A stretch of DNA of 64,000 nt from Aphidius gifuensis. Lineage: Eukaryota; Arthropoda; Insecta; Hymenoptera; Braconidae. This document shows, one piece after another, positions 12,896 through 24,037 of the stretch. Position 1 is the stretch's first letter. Every line of letters starts with the position of its first letter. The DNA is taken from positions 8,246,001 to 8,310,000 of the forward strand of contig NC_057792.1 of NCBI RefSeq assembly GCF_014905175.1, given 5' to 3'. Made by a program: the position numbers and the translations under genes. The notes under the pieces were generated by a model, which saw only the letters and a program-made list of their open reading frames with translations, was not told the origin of the DNA and ran no database searches.

Positions 12896-13197
12896 CACTA
12901 TAAACATTATCAATATTATGAATATCATCAATAATATCATCATTTATTAATTGATTGTCAATATTATTAAAGTCGTTACGAATATCTTGACGAACTGCGA
13001 AAGAAGTTTCACTTCCCTCACGCGTACTGCTAACACAAACAAATTTTTTTTGTATAATATATTCTGACATCATATAACACTTTATAATATCATAAAGATT
13101 TGTCTAAGTGATGGTCAATTTGATTTGAAATTATTTTATCAAAGAAAGCCTTATCATATAACAAATGAATACAAATATTTCATTGAAATAATTCTGG

Positions 13198-13848
13198 GGT
13201 ATGAACATAGTTTTTTTTAATGGATACTGTATTTTTTTTTTGCACCAAAATGTTTCTTACATCAAAACTAACACTTTTTATTCGAAAAGTTTTTCGATAA
13301 AATCACTTTTTTTTTCGGCCCAATTTTGTCTGTTGATGGATTTTCTTCAAAAAATATGGCTCAAATTTAAAAATGATATTCAGAAAAGTTGTAGCGATCA
13401 GGAAGACAAACATGAAAAGAAAAAAAAAAATTTCAAAAAGTTCAAAATGGCGGAGTTTAAAGTATGAACATCTTTTTTTTTTAAGGTTAGGTATAATTTT
13501 TTTTTACTAAAAAATTGTTCGCATCAAGATGAACACTTTTTCTAAATAAAATTTTTTGGCTAAGTCCATTTTTTTTATCCATGCTTCTCACTCCGCCATT
13601 TTGAATTTTTTACCAAATTTTTTTTTTTTTTCGTGTTTGTCTTCCTAAACGCTACAACTTTTCCGAATATCATTTTCAAATCAAAGCCATTTTTTTTTGA
13701 GGAAAATCCATCAACAGATAAAATCGGGCCGAAAAAAAAGTGATTTTATCAAAAAATTTTTCAAATAAAAATTGTTAGTTTTGGAGTAAGAAACATTTTG
13801 GTGCAAAAAAAAAATACAGTATCCATTTAAAAAAACTATGTTCATACC
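13198..13848. mobile_element. Foldback element with arms of about 250 bp
   Basis: GTATGAACATAGTTTTTTTTAA at the left is the inverse of the right end TTAAAAAAACTATGTTCATAC. The arms (13198-13460 and about 13590-13848) match across TTTTGCACCAAAATGTTTC, GTCTGTTGATGGATTTTC and the AATGGCGGAGTTT segment. The open frame at 13201-13467 is a product of this repeat and not a gene. Confidence 0.8.
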
Positions 13849-14000
13849 TGAAACTCCGCCATTTTGAATTTTTTGAATTTTTTTTTTTTTTTTTTATTTG
13901 TCCCCCTCCAAACCCTACAACTTTTACTTGAATCATTTTTCAATTTGAGCTATATTTTTCAAGAAAAATTCATTATCTAATTAAAATGGGACAGTCTGTA

Positions 14001-14461
14001 TAGGGGAAAGCGGGGCAAAATGGAACACTTAAGGAAAAAATATAACCCGATGTGTGACAATAGTATTTTCCGATTAGTTTTTCTCACTTATTAATAAAAA
14101 AAACATAAATAATTTTTAAAAATAAAAAAAAAAAATTATTATTATAAATTTATTTATCGTTGTTTAATAAAATGTGATATTAATCACAAAAATTAACTTT
14201 TTTTTATTCCTCTTCATTTATAATTACGAACAATTGCTTTTAAATTAATTTATCACCATTTTTCTCGACGAACAAAAAAAAACATATAAAAAATAATTTT
14301 CTTTGTTCTTAAAAAAAATGCTCAAAAAGTTTTCTAAAAATTTTTTTTTTTATTGCATCTGTTTTCTTCCGGCTTTTTTAATCAAAGAGTGACGAAAAAA
14401 TGAAAAAGAATATGAGTCAAAATATTTTTTTGGGTGTTCCATTTTGCCCCGCTTTCCCCTA
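14001..14461. mobile_element. MITE with 28-bp terminal inverted repeats and TA duplication
   Basis: The ends are TAGGGGAAAGCGGGGCAAAA and its exact inverse, continuing through TGGAACAC, with TA on both flanks (13999-14000 and 14462-14463). The 461-bp length and TA site suggest a non-autonomous mariner-like element. The perfect ends suggest recent movement. Confidence 0.9.
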
Positions 14462-14524
14462 TACTTCGTTATTTTTTCTAAGTTTCTGGTTTTTTTTTCA
14501 ATATATATATCAATCAGGTTTTTT

Positions 14525-15059
14525 TTAATTTTCTTTGGAATAGATGAAAGATATCTCTCGATCACGTTTGACAACTTTTATTTGTTTACTTTCAAACTGA
14601 ATATTTAAAGTATTTAAGGGTAGCCTTCTACTTGATCTTGCAACAATTTTTATAACGGATTCAAGAGTATCAATGTCCGTATATTTCAATGGATCGTTCG
14701 GTATCCATACCGTGTAAAGTGGATCTTCACAAATGGATCGAACTCGGTAGCTGTTAAAAGAAAACCAAAAAAAATATATTATTTTATTTAATTTGTCAAT
14801 TAATTTTTTTAAATAATTTCTAAAAAATACGATTCAAATAAAACTACACTTCAAAAAAGTTTCAATATTTTTATTTTTTTCAATTATTAACTCAAAGAAA
14901 TTTTTTTAAATATTTATTAGAATTTTGAAAATATAAAAAAATCAACAAACTAATTACAGTAATTTATATCTTATACGTACTCAGACATCTCTGTTTTTTT
15001 AGATTTTTTTATATAATAACTGGGCTGTTGCACAATGAGTAATGTTGAACGAAATGATT
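14525..15059 (-). CDS. Small spliced gene of unknown function, two exons visible
   Basis: On the minus strand, exon 14525-14750 follows a strong acceptor (TTTTCTTTTAACAG) and ends in TAA at 14525-14527. It encodes about 75 residues, including VRSICEDPLYTVWIPNDP and a basic segment near VARSSRR. The preceding exon 14981-15059 ends at a GTACGTATAAG donor, and the phases join without a stop. That exon also begins after a plausible branch point and acceptor (TACTAAC … ATCTCCAG). If translation starts at the internal ATG at 14988, the product is 77 residues; the frame is also open further upstream in the exon. The gene sits inside the 15.9-kb unit, just beyond a MITE. I do not recognise the product. 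Confidence 0.5.
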
Positions 15060-15779
15060 CTGGAGATATTTTTTGTAGGAAGAAAATATGTGTAGACAAG
15101 ATAGGGTTAGTAAAAGAATAAGGAAAGAAATAGTTTGATCACAATTTTATCATCTAAACAAACTTCATATAAATATTTATTTTAAAAATCATAACACCCG
15201 ATGAATCTAGAAACCTTGAAATGAATACTGCTTTGAAAAATTTATTTACTAAATTGTCATTATTTATTCCAGTCTTCACTTTATGCGATGACAATTATTT
15301 AAACAAATTTTTAAAACAGTAATCATTCCAAGGTTTTTAGATTAACCAATTGTTATAATTTTTATATTACTTTTCTCTACAAGTTTTCTCACATGACAAT
15401 TGATTGGTATTAGAAAAATATTGTTCACTTGCATTGTATTGTTAATTGCGTATATTCCAATCTTTTGAATACTTGTAACCGACGCGAGTTTCATAATTAG
15501 GAGGGAGTTGTCGCGCGCTCTGTAGAAAATTATGCGTGGGTGGGTTATACATTCGGGAGTAGTCTCACTGTATCGCATATGGGTGAATGCTCGAGATTAT
15601 AGTGGGAACGCATAGTCAACTACCTCCGTATACCCTATTCTCTCCTGATACTTTTCTTTATTATTTCGCTTATTTTAATGAATTACAGGTGGATATAAGG
15701 TCAGATATTATACTGTAAGATTTTTTTTTTAATAGTTTTGATCATCATTACTATTATTATTATTTAATTCTGATAATAA

Positions 15780-16391
15780 AAATAGTGACAGACTACGATA
15801 TCTTCATTATCAATATTATAATTATGAAAGAAGTAACTTGAAAATTCTGGAAGCATCTCAAACCTTCATTTTCGAGATAACTATCGATCTTTCGAGAATG
15901 TTTTCGAGAGTTTCAAAAAATTGCATCAGATTTTTTTAAAGTCCAGAATAGTCTAGAACACTCTCGAAAGATCGATAATGATCTCAAAAATCGAATTTTC
16001 TAGATGCTTCTAGAATTTTCGATCCCCGAAATTCATTAATATAATATACAAAAAATTTAAAATAAAAATAAATAATTATCAACGAATCCTTGACCTTCAA
16101 TCTGACACCTCGATATATGATGGCAGACCTCTTTCATTTCACACCTCCGATCTGTCAACCCCGATCCCAATGTGTCAGACTACGATATCGCTTCACACCT
16201 CCGATCTGACTTACCTCTTCCATTTCACACCTCCGATCTGTCACCCCCGATATCGCTTCACACCTCCGATCTGACTCCCCGACCCCGACCCCCCGATCCA
16301 GACACCCCGATTGAGACTACCCCATCCCAATCCCGACCTCTGTCCCCTTAACCCCTCACCAGTGATCCAAAACCAGCCCTGTATAACTACT
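15780..16391 (-). repeat. Right terminal inverted repeat of the 15.9-kb element
   Basis: Reverse complement of the left arm at 511-960, with internal expansion: the TCACACCTCCGATCTG words are present several times. Similarity is high through the C-rich part and the ATTCATTAATATAATATA part. Such long matching arms imply either a fairly recent insertion or gene conversion between the arms, although the interior has decayed. Confidence 0.8.
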
Positions 16392-16491
16392 AATAATTAT
16401 AAACAAGTAATGTTAAATTCATAAATATTTGAAAACAATTCAAAATATTATTAATTATTGTTATATAAATAATAATTATTTCAATATTAAT

Positions 16492-17700
16492 CCAATCTAA
16501 TTTTTTTTTACTCACTTACGTTGCTTGTTGGTTATTATTGGGACTCATTTCTTAGTAATATTAATATATTTAAAAAAAAAATTCAACAATTAATTCAGCA
16601 TTTAGTTTAATGGTGCACTTAAAGTAACAAACGCTTAGTAATTAGTCATGCAACTCATGTTTAAATTTTTCTCCCTCTTTTTCTTTTTTTTTTGTGATTG
16701 ACAGCTGTCAGCTTAATGATCACAAAAAAAATTTGAGGATGAAAACGTATTAGAAATTTGGGAAAACCCACCCCAGGTAGTAAGTACATTTTCTTGTAAA
16801 TTAAATAATTTTATTTTCCCTTTTCTCTTCTTCCTTTTTTTTTTTTTGTTGATCCCCTTAAATTTCCCTTTTTTTTTTTTTTCTTGTTAATCCTCTTATC
16901 TTGTCTCTTTTATTCTTTCTTTTACTTTTTTTTTTACCTTTTATTACCCACTTTCTAAAATTCTCGTTTAAACAATTTCTAAACTTTTTTTTTTTCTTAT
17001 TACTTCCCATTTTATCCAGAAACATTTTATTTAAACAATTTTCTCCCCAAAAAAATTCTCAGAATTTCCCCGTATTTCCCGCGCGCGTACTAATTTTCCC
17101 GGCTTGATTTTACCCTCCGTGAACGCGTTTTTTTTTTTTTTTTTTTTTACCTTGAAACCGGACGAGCCCCCCATGAAATATCGTAGCCGAATTACTTGTT
17201 AGACAACCCAATATTGCCTTATAAAATAACCCTGCTAGATATGTATTTTAATTCGCCCTGTTTATCCTGCTCACCAAAGAAACAATAGAAGGGTAGGGAG
17301 GTAAATTTAACGTAAATTAATATTTAGGTAAAATAAATCATTAAAATATTGAATAAGTATAACTTACAGTTTTTCGGCTGGCGATTCTCAAAATTATTCT
17401 AAGACTTTTTAAAAAAAAAACAATACATTTATTACTGTTGCACTTTTTTTTACCTATTACAACTTGTCCTAGATTGATTGAACTATTCTAATAAGGTACG
17501 GAAAAAATACTTCTTAATAATGCCATTTGAACAAGGTGGCATTGAGATTTTGCTACATATATTTATGTATATTTTTATACATATTAATTTAAGTTTGTAC
17601 AAGAAACTTGTTCTCGTTAAATTCTTTCTTTTTAATTTATATTTAACTATTATTTTGAATACATGTCAAAATTATTTAAATACGATACGAAATATATATT
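16492..17700. other. T-rich non-coding sequence
   Basis: Long T and TC runs dominate 16670-17160. A minus-strand ATG with a strong donor (GTAAGTGAG) lies at 16520-16548, but no partner exon in matching phase was found. No other gene is supported. Confidence 0.4.
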
Positions 17701-18821
17701 CATGACTGGTTTGTGAGGTGGCAAAGCCACGTCACCAATACAAATTTTACAGGTTGATTGCGGTCGCACCTTATAGCTCGGTGGCCGGTCTCGAAGTAAT
17801 TTCACATATCAATATTCTAGATGACGAGAAAAACACCACATTGCTAACGTCACGGTAGACGAATGTGGTGGGGATTATCGAAATGTGCTCGGTTCACATG
17901 CTACAAGTACACCCCTATTATGTTTAGTTTTGATGTACAATGAAAAATAACAACATTATGCAACATTTCGATGATGATCAAATTAAATTTACAAATATGA
18001 AATCACATAAAAATACAATACATACAAAAATAAAATAACGAAGATCATGAATATTTACAAGTTGAAAGTGTTCAATCATTATATACTCAAAATTAAAATT
18101 ATTTTTCTTTTATAATTAAAATTTTAACCTTGAACAATTTAACATACTAACAAATACAATTAAAATTTTATAATATTTATTTTTTTTTTTTCAATTAATA
18201 CTGTTTTTCTTTGAAATTGTTTTTGACCTTGAATTTAAAAGGCACATGAAAATTACCAATTATTGAAATTCAAAATTATTTTTTAAAAAGGATACAATAC
18301 ACATTTTATTTGTTGATTCACAACATGTGGATGAATTCATGCTACTCCTTGAATATTATCATCATATTACAATCCATTGTAGCGTCCATCTTAAAGCCAT
18401 TAAATTTAATTTCCAGAATCTTATATAGAATATATAGCATTGAAGCCCGCTGAATCAATATCATCATCAATATGCCACCTGGTCCTTGACATGAGGCAAA
18501 TGAGCCTTGACAATAGCCAATACAATTTTTGACATGACAATAGCATGGTCACAATTTTTTAATTGACTATCCAAGTCAAATCCATTTCCAGTGACACAAA
18601 TCTCTCTTGCAGCCAAATTTACCATCAAATTTATATTTATCAAACTTGTTTTCAAGCTGGACGTGATAGAATTGCTGTGTACTATACTCACAGGTTGCGT
18701 AAAGAGAAAGATAGGTTGTTGTAATTATTACTCTTGGTTTATCATTAAAACTATGAGTAACGTTTATTAAGTTATTAATTATCGCGGTTATGTTTATTAC
18801 GTGTTTGTGTATTATGTACAT
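17700..18821 (-). mobile_element. Truncated copy of the non-autonomous LTR element family
   Basis: The piece 17717-17908 resembles an LTR: it has GGCAAAGCCA[CA][GA]TCAC near its start, as in the complete element at 32740. It ends GCTACA followed by GTACACCCCTA, the complement of a polypurine tract. Within it, 17817-17893 is nearly identical to 45880-45951. On the minus strand 18467-18821 encodes broken fragments resembling the C-terminal part of the 480-residue protein at 33559-35001: a KFDGKFG motif and the segment containing CCACCTGGTCCTTG. Frames are broken and the other LTR is missing. Confidence 0.65.
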
Positions 18822-18899
18822 ATAATTTTACATGTTAAAATTACTTACATTAGCTGATTCGTGACAATGATTTATGTGTTATAATTGCTCTTGGATCTG

Positions 18900-19060
18900 T
18901 CTCCCTTAGTTGTTATTTGGTTACTGATTGATTACAATTTGATTACCAGTTGATCATGGATTGATTACAATTTGATAACCAGTTGATTATTGGTTGATTA
19001 CAATTCGATTACTGGTCGATTACCGATTGATGACTGATTGATGATGAGTCGAGTAAAGTG
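18900..19060 (+). repeat. Short tandem repeat, TTGATTAC-type units
   Basis: Units of about 27-30 bp such as TTGATTACAATTTGATTACC recur five or six times with drift. The sequence on either side (18840-18900 and 19060-19380) holds no gene. Confidence 0.7.
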
Positions 19061-19379
19061 TTGATCTTACTTTCACAATCACTGTCACTGGCTCTATTTA
19101 TTATCGATTTATGTCATAAAATATTTCTATTACTAAATAGAAATATTGAAAATATTAACAAAGATTTTTAATTTGTGACAATTATTCAATTGGATTTAAT
19201 TTATTGTTGTTAATTAGTTTGAATGTAACTTTTTGAAAGTCTAAGTTTTATAAAATCAAAGATGAAAATCTTCTAAGTTTTGCTTTCGATTACAAATAAT
19301 TACTTTGAGATTCAAGGAGACGATCTAAGGCTGGTCCTGGTCTTACGATAACTGCTTTCGAATTATTTTTCCGGGGTAT

Positions 19380-19798
19380 ATATACGGATTGGGACCTAGG
19401 GACGCTTTGTTTTTTTTAGGAGAGGATAGCGTCGGTTTTCGTGTGCAAAAAAGGGGTGTACTAGGTCCTGATGGATTTTTTTTTTTCTTGTATCTAAGTG
19501 TTTATTGTTTTTCTGTTTGCTCCAGATATCCCTTTTTTATGTTTCCTGTCGGTCTCATGTTTTCTTATCTCTGTAACTTTTTTATTGCTTAGGTCTATCG
19601 TTTTTCTTGTTATCGTCCTAAGGGTCTAACCCTAGGTTTATGTTTTTTTTTTTTTTAGAATTCGTCTAGGTCCTATGTATTTTCTTAATTCTTATGCACT
19701 TTCAATAGTTTTTTTATTACGTCTTATACTTCAATCATGTGCCGTCTCGTCTTTGCAATCTGTTTCTAGTTTTATGTGTTTTCTTGGGATCTATTTTC
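19380..19798. other. T-rich sequence without supported gene
   Basis: One accidental frame at 19389-19592 is rich in Phe because of T runs. There is no splice or promoter evidence. Confidence 0.4.
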
Positions 19799-20085
19799 CC
19801 GAGTGGAAATTTTGGTCGGATTCGGATCTGTCTCGGATCAGATTTACCTGATATAAGGTCCGGTTCGGACCCGGTTTACCAGATCTGATTCGGATCCGAA
19901 TGTAACGCCGGTAGAGGTCCGGATTGGACCAGGAAACGTGGATCCGGTTATAATAAGGATCCCTCAACAAAATCGGATTGCAAAATGCATATCCAGCATA
20001 GATCCGAATTTATACTTTAACCGGATCCAAATTTATACTTAAACCAGATCCAAATTTATATTTAAACCGGATTTAAATGAAGACT
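19799..20085 (+). repeat. Dispersed repeat rich in TCCGGAT/GATCCG words
   Basis: It begins CGAGTGGAAATT and contains many variants of GGATCCGG and TTCGGATC. The same family occurs inverted at about 44146-44437, which ends AATTTCCACTCG. There is no coding capacity, so it is probably a non-autonomous transposon family of its own. Confidence 0.65.
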
Positions 20086-20338
20086 TTTTTTAATGTTTAC
20101 GAAGTTTTTCATGCCAGTACACTAAAAACAGAGAAAATTAGAATTATTATTTTAAAATTATTTTCTTGTATTTCAAATTATCGGATAAAAAAAAAGATGA
20201 TAAATAATTTATAATTACAATTAATTTTTGAAATTCTGGTTCATTTTTTAAACAGTTGTCTAAATCCATTAATTTGTCTGTTGTATCACAAAAATATTTT
20301 TCCAACAGTATGTATACTGGAATTTAAGTGGAAGTATT

Positions 20339-21758
20339 AACTCTTTTATTTAACATTTGCTGAAGCATAAATTTATTGTCTTCTGCCGTTTGAACTATTT
20401 TGGGTAAAGTCGATCGAATGGTTCCTATCGCTGCTTTTAGTTGCCGATATTCGATATATACTTGTTAAAGGCTGTGATGGTAAAACATTACTCATAAAAA
20501 TTGATGAAAAATTTGAAGCTCCATTTCCATTGCAATTAGAATCTATTATAATAAAATCGAAATCTTTATTTTAACAGTATGGTACAACAAAATACAGCAA
20601 TCATAATATTTAAAATTTAATTTTAATGTTTAAATTTTTTAATACGGGAAAAAAATATTTTAAAGTGTGTAACATCTTTATTCACCTTTTGATACTTCAG
20701 TCACAACTTTGTTAGTTCGAAGTTGAGGCGTTGTGTGTACTGGTGGAGTGTCTGATCTTACTGGACTTCTGACATCTGGAAATAAAAAAACATGAGTGAT
20801 TAAAACTAGTTACTTGGTTTATATTTTGTCGTTACAGGAATAGGAATACCTGTTTCATTTGATGTATCATCTTCAGATGTCAAAATAGTAGATATAGGCT
20901 TTTTTTTTAAGCAGAAAGTTTATTTGGATCAATTGAATTCTCTTTCTCGTCGCTAGATACACTGTAATTTGATTCAGTATCAGGTGTTGATTTTTCAACC
21001 CTTGCATCACCACTCGTTTTTTGTTTTTTTGACGGTGTATGTATTTTATTTTTATCATAATATCGTTTTCGTTTTTTGTTTTTTTTATTTTCATCGGTTA
21101 TCAAATTGTCAGACATCTCTTTTTCACTTTCTGTATCACTGCCTTTTTTTTCTGTTGCTTCAACAAATCTTTCTAGTGATTCTTCTTTATCTTGCAAATG
21201 TTTTTTTTTTTTAATTTCATTTTGTGATAAATCAATTCTACTATTATTTAAGATATTATTAATATCGTTACGTTTAGTTATTATGTGTTTTTGTTGATAA
21301 AATTTGACGACTGCTTTGACTTTTTCTTCTGGATCATCTAAAGTCGATAGAGCGTATTCATTCTTTTCAAGCACTTTTAATCCTCCTAAAGCTGAGGTCA
21401 CTGGATCTATTAATGAAAAATAAAATTGTTTTATTGAATTTTTTCAGTTGAAAATATAAAAATAAAAATTCCTATGTTTGATAATATACTCATCATTAGA
21501 AATATTTTTACCTGAATATCCTCTGATAATCACTGGATACTTTTTCCAAGACTCAAGAGAAGCCAAATTGTTATTACGATAACTATCAATGTTTTTCACA
21601 TCAGTCCTTTTAGATGGAAATGAACACGATAGTTCGTTATTATCGTTGCACTCTATCCAATTTCTGGGAACATAATCAAAAATTCCCTCCTCTTCGTCTT
21701 TATGAAAATGAACAATCACGTATTTGTGTATAAACGTTTCCTCAGGTGCAGATAACAT
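20339..21758 (-). pseudogene. Decayed multi-exon gene, N-terminal domain like insect DUF4806-type proteins
   Basis: Exon 1 (21758-21512) starts with ATG and encodes a domain with KYVIVHFHKDEEE … VPRNWI … FPSK, and ends at a good donor (CAG|GTAAAAA). Exon 2 (from 21406, after TTCATTAATAG) joins in phase and encodes a lysine-rich, highly charged segment with a predicted nuclear-localisation character (KKNKKRKRYY). It stops at 20907, beside a nine-A run after which another frame continues to a donor near 20852. Candidate further exons lie at about 20695-20777 and 20339-20440. The VIVxF … VPxNWI pattern resembles the start of insect DUF4806 proteins, but I do not see DUF4806 itself. The frame break suggests a pseudogene or transposon-derived fragment. 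Confidence 0.5.
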
Positions 21759-21779
21759 CTAAAAAGAAACAAAAAAAAA

Positions 21780-22388
21780 CAATGTATAAGCAAAACATCG
21801 AATTCGAAAATATATTGTTTATCGTAGAATCGTTTTAATAGTTTCTCATAGTTTTTTTTTTTTAGTGACAACGTTATTTACGCGAATTACGAAGCCATAC
21901 ACAGTGGCATGCACACTTTGATGCGCATAAGATGGTGGCATTGAAAACAACCGACCCATATTCACACATACATTCAGACACACGTATTTTACACCTCGCG
22001 CAGTCTCAAGGACACAAAAGAAAAAACAAGAAAAAAAAAATTTTTTTTCTATTTTGTCTATGAAATTATTTATGCAAATTACGAAGCCCCCGGTTTTTCA
22101 TGACATAATTGAATGTTTCATTTAGAAAAAAAAAAAAAAAAAAAAAAGTATCTTAAACTGCCTCACAATAACTTTTATTTTTACGTTTTTCGTTGACGGG
22201 TAATAAAAAACAATGTGACAATAAAAAATTGACTTCATAAAAATATAATTAAAGATGATAACAGACTGAATATGTGCTTTTTTTGTTTTTTTATGATATA
22301 CGTTTACAGTTTAAAAATATAACGATTTTATTATGTTTATTTAATAAATACAATTGTAGGTAGTTCACAAATTTATTTATTTATCACA
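21780..22388. other. Non-coding sequence with short direct repeat
   Basis: Two related segments at about 21865-21900 and 22055-22095 contain the words ATTT[AT][CT]GC[GA]AATTACGAAGCC. Poly-A and poly-T runs occur. No gene is supported. Confidence 0.4.
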
Positions 22389-22583
22389 TTATTTATATAC
22401 GTGGATGAGACTATGTACATTAAGAACTTGATTTTTTTTACCAACCAGCTTTTCACTCAGACGAACAAATGATTCCCATAATAATTTGGCTTGAGAATTG
22501 AACTTGAAAGCTGTATCGCGAGAGCTTAAGAGCCTCATAGCTACATGAAATAACAAGAAATGTTTGTAATAGTCTTCTTTCAA
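22389..22583 (-). pseudogene. Short fragment, possibly from a transposon-derived insect protein
   Basis: A 64-residue frame contains HFLLFHVAMRLLSS and, after about 25 residues, a NVHSLIHV motif. The pattern hLLLHVA … YNVHxLLHL occurs near the end of widespread insect transposon-derived proteins of unassigned function. There is no start context or partner exon, so it is probably a decayed fragment. The identification is weak. Confidence 0.35.
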
Positions 22584-22599
22584 TCATTTTTTTTAAATA

Positions 22600-23330
22600 A
22601 CACCTGCTTCATAAATATATTTTTAATATAGTTTTTAGTATAATTTTCGGAAAATATAAGAATAAAGGAGTTTTTTTTAATATAGTTTTTAGTTTCGTGT
22701 TCAAATCGTATAAGGGTAGAATAGAAAAAATCATCCCGCTGTTAATTTAGTTTACGAACGACATAAATTTTTCTGAAGTTTAAAATGTTGCTTTTGTTAT
22801 TTTATTTTTACGACTTGCATGTTTTTCAGATTTCCCTTTAAAAAAGGTAAGTTTTTATTTTAAGATGTTGTATAAGATTTTTTATGAACTGATTTTCTAA
22901 AAAATTTTTTGTAGTTTAAAATGTTTCTTTTGTTATTTTATTTTTACGAGTTGCATGTTTTTCAGATTTCCATGCCGAGGGTTAATTTTTTTTCGATAGA
23001 CTTTTTCTAAATGTTCCTGCTGTTTATTATCTAATTTTACGAGCGACTTGCGATGGGTATTTTCAGATTTTTGTACGTGGAAAAGAGTTATAAAAACAGT
23101 GGGTTATTTTTTTGTATTTAAGTAAGTTTTACCGACAAATTTCTAAAAATTTTAAGATACACCTGTTATTTTTTTTGATTTTCTGATTTTCTATTGGCAA
23201 CATCTTAGCAAAAATAGACCAATTAGAAATGATAAGTATTTATGGTGGTGGGAAAATGGGCCTGACTAAAATTATTTTGACTATCATCCCTGAAAATTTT
23301 CACGACAAGTGTCAGTTGTGTTTTCCGGGT
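22600..23330. other. Non-coding sequence upstream of the 23362 gene, with internal repeats
   Basis: Segments around 22780-22860 and 22910-22985 repeat one another (TTTAAAATGTT[GT]CTTTTGTT, then TTTTTACGA[CG]TTGCATG). No frame is supported. The last 60 bases hold an arthropod-type initiator (ACTCAGTCAC near 23333) that may serve the next gene. Confidence 0.45.
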
Positions 23331-23361
23331 CCACTCAGTCACATCTTAACTAATAAAAAAA

Positions 23362-23742
23362 ATGAAACGTGCACTTGAAACCAACGAAGTTGACTTTAGT
23401 TGTAAAAAAAAAAAAGTAGAAGATATCCATGATAAAAAATGGGTACATGAAATTTATAAATATCCTGAACTGTTGAGTGAACTAAAAAATTTAAAGTACA
23501 CTGTAATTGCGCGCGGCGATTGGATCCCAGGATTTTTTAAAAAATTTCCTAAAAAAGATAGGGAACTGGGTGATTTTATTCGTGATAAATTACTCGGCAA
23601 TCCTGTCGATATAGAAGATATAAAAAAATATCCGGAATTAGAAGTGCAGTTTAAAAAAATCATACAAAGAGTTAGTGACAAACGTGCTCAAACAAGTGAA
23701 AAAAGTTCAACACAGTGTGAAGAAGATCTGTTAATAAAATAA
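23362..23742 (+). CDS. Unknown 126-residue charged protein
   Basis: The ATG at 23362 lies about 28 bases after a TCAGTC initiator-like motif and opens an intact frame of 126 residues. It has a basic N-terminus (CKKKKVED) and two related segments starting KYPELLSEL and KYPELEVQF, which suggest an internal helical repeat. It ends in a Ser/Thr/Glu-rich tail. It is the first intact gene on the plus strand before the polB piece at 26149 and may belong to Maverick copy A or to the exon cluster that follows. The product is not recognised. Confidence 0.55.
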   Translation: MKRALETNEVDFSCKKKKVEDIHDKKWVHEIYKYPELLSELKNLKYTVIARGDWIPGFFKKFPKKDRELGDFIRDKLLGNPVDIEDIKKYPELEVQFKKIIQRVSDKRAQTSEKSSTQCEEDLLIK

Positions 23743-24030
23743 ATTTTGAATACTTTTTTTAACAAATAAATAAAATAAATTTTTAATACTTTTTTAACAA
23801 ATAAATTTTCAATAAAAAAAAAATTTTCAATACTTTTTTTTCAACAAATAAATTTTTAATACTTTTTTAACGAATAAATTTTCAATAAAAAAAAAAAAAT
23901 TTTCAATACTTTTTTTTCAACAAATAAATTTTTAATACTTTTTTAACAAATAAATTTTCAATAAAAAAAATTTTTAATACTTTTTTTCAACAAATAAATT
24001 TTCCATAAATAATTTTTCAATACTTTTTAT
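23743..24030 (+). repeat. Tandem repeat of ATAAATTTT…TTCAATACTTTTTT units
   Basis: About six or seven alternating units built from ACAAATAAATTTT and AATACTTTTTTTTCAAC fill the space between two genes. They resemble a duplicated 3' end with poly-A signal-like AATAAA words. There is no coding capacity. Confidence 0.75.
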
Positions 24031-24037
24031 AGACATT

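Larger units (their letters stand above)
511..16391. mobile_element. 15.9-kb Polinton-sized element with long terminal inverted repeats, decayed
   Basis: The two ends are long inverted repeats of each other: about 511-960 matches the reverse complement of about 15780-16391. Both start with AGTAGTTATACAGGG read inward. The six bases outside each end are identical (AATAAT at 505-510 and 16392-16397), as expected for a Polinton target duplication. Length (15,881 bp) and repeat length also fit that group. Inside, the only Polinton-type remnants I recognise are the broken gene at 1686-2160 and the duplicated segments before it; no capsid, polymerase or integrase is legible. Caution: the flanks are AT-rich, and a sequence of about 80 bp (430-510 and 16398-16475) occurs in direct orientation on both sides. 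The six-base match may therefore be part of a larger duplication. Confidence 0.6.

Noticed and set aside
16520..16548. Minus-strand ATG exon with a strong GTAAGTGAG donor
   Set aside because: It lies outside the 15.9-kb unit, and its phase does not join the candidate exon at 14981-15059 without a stop. No other partner was found.
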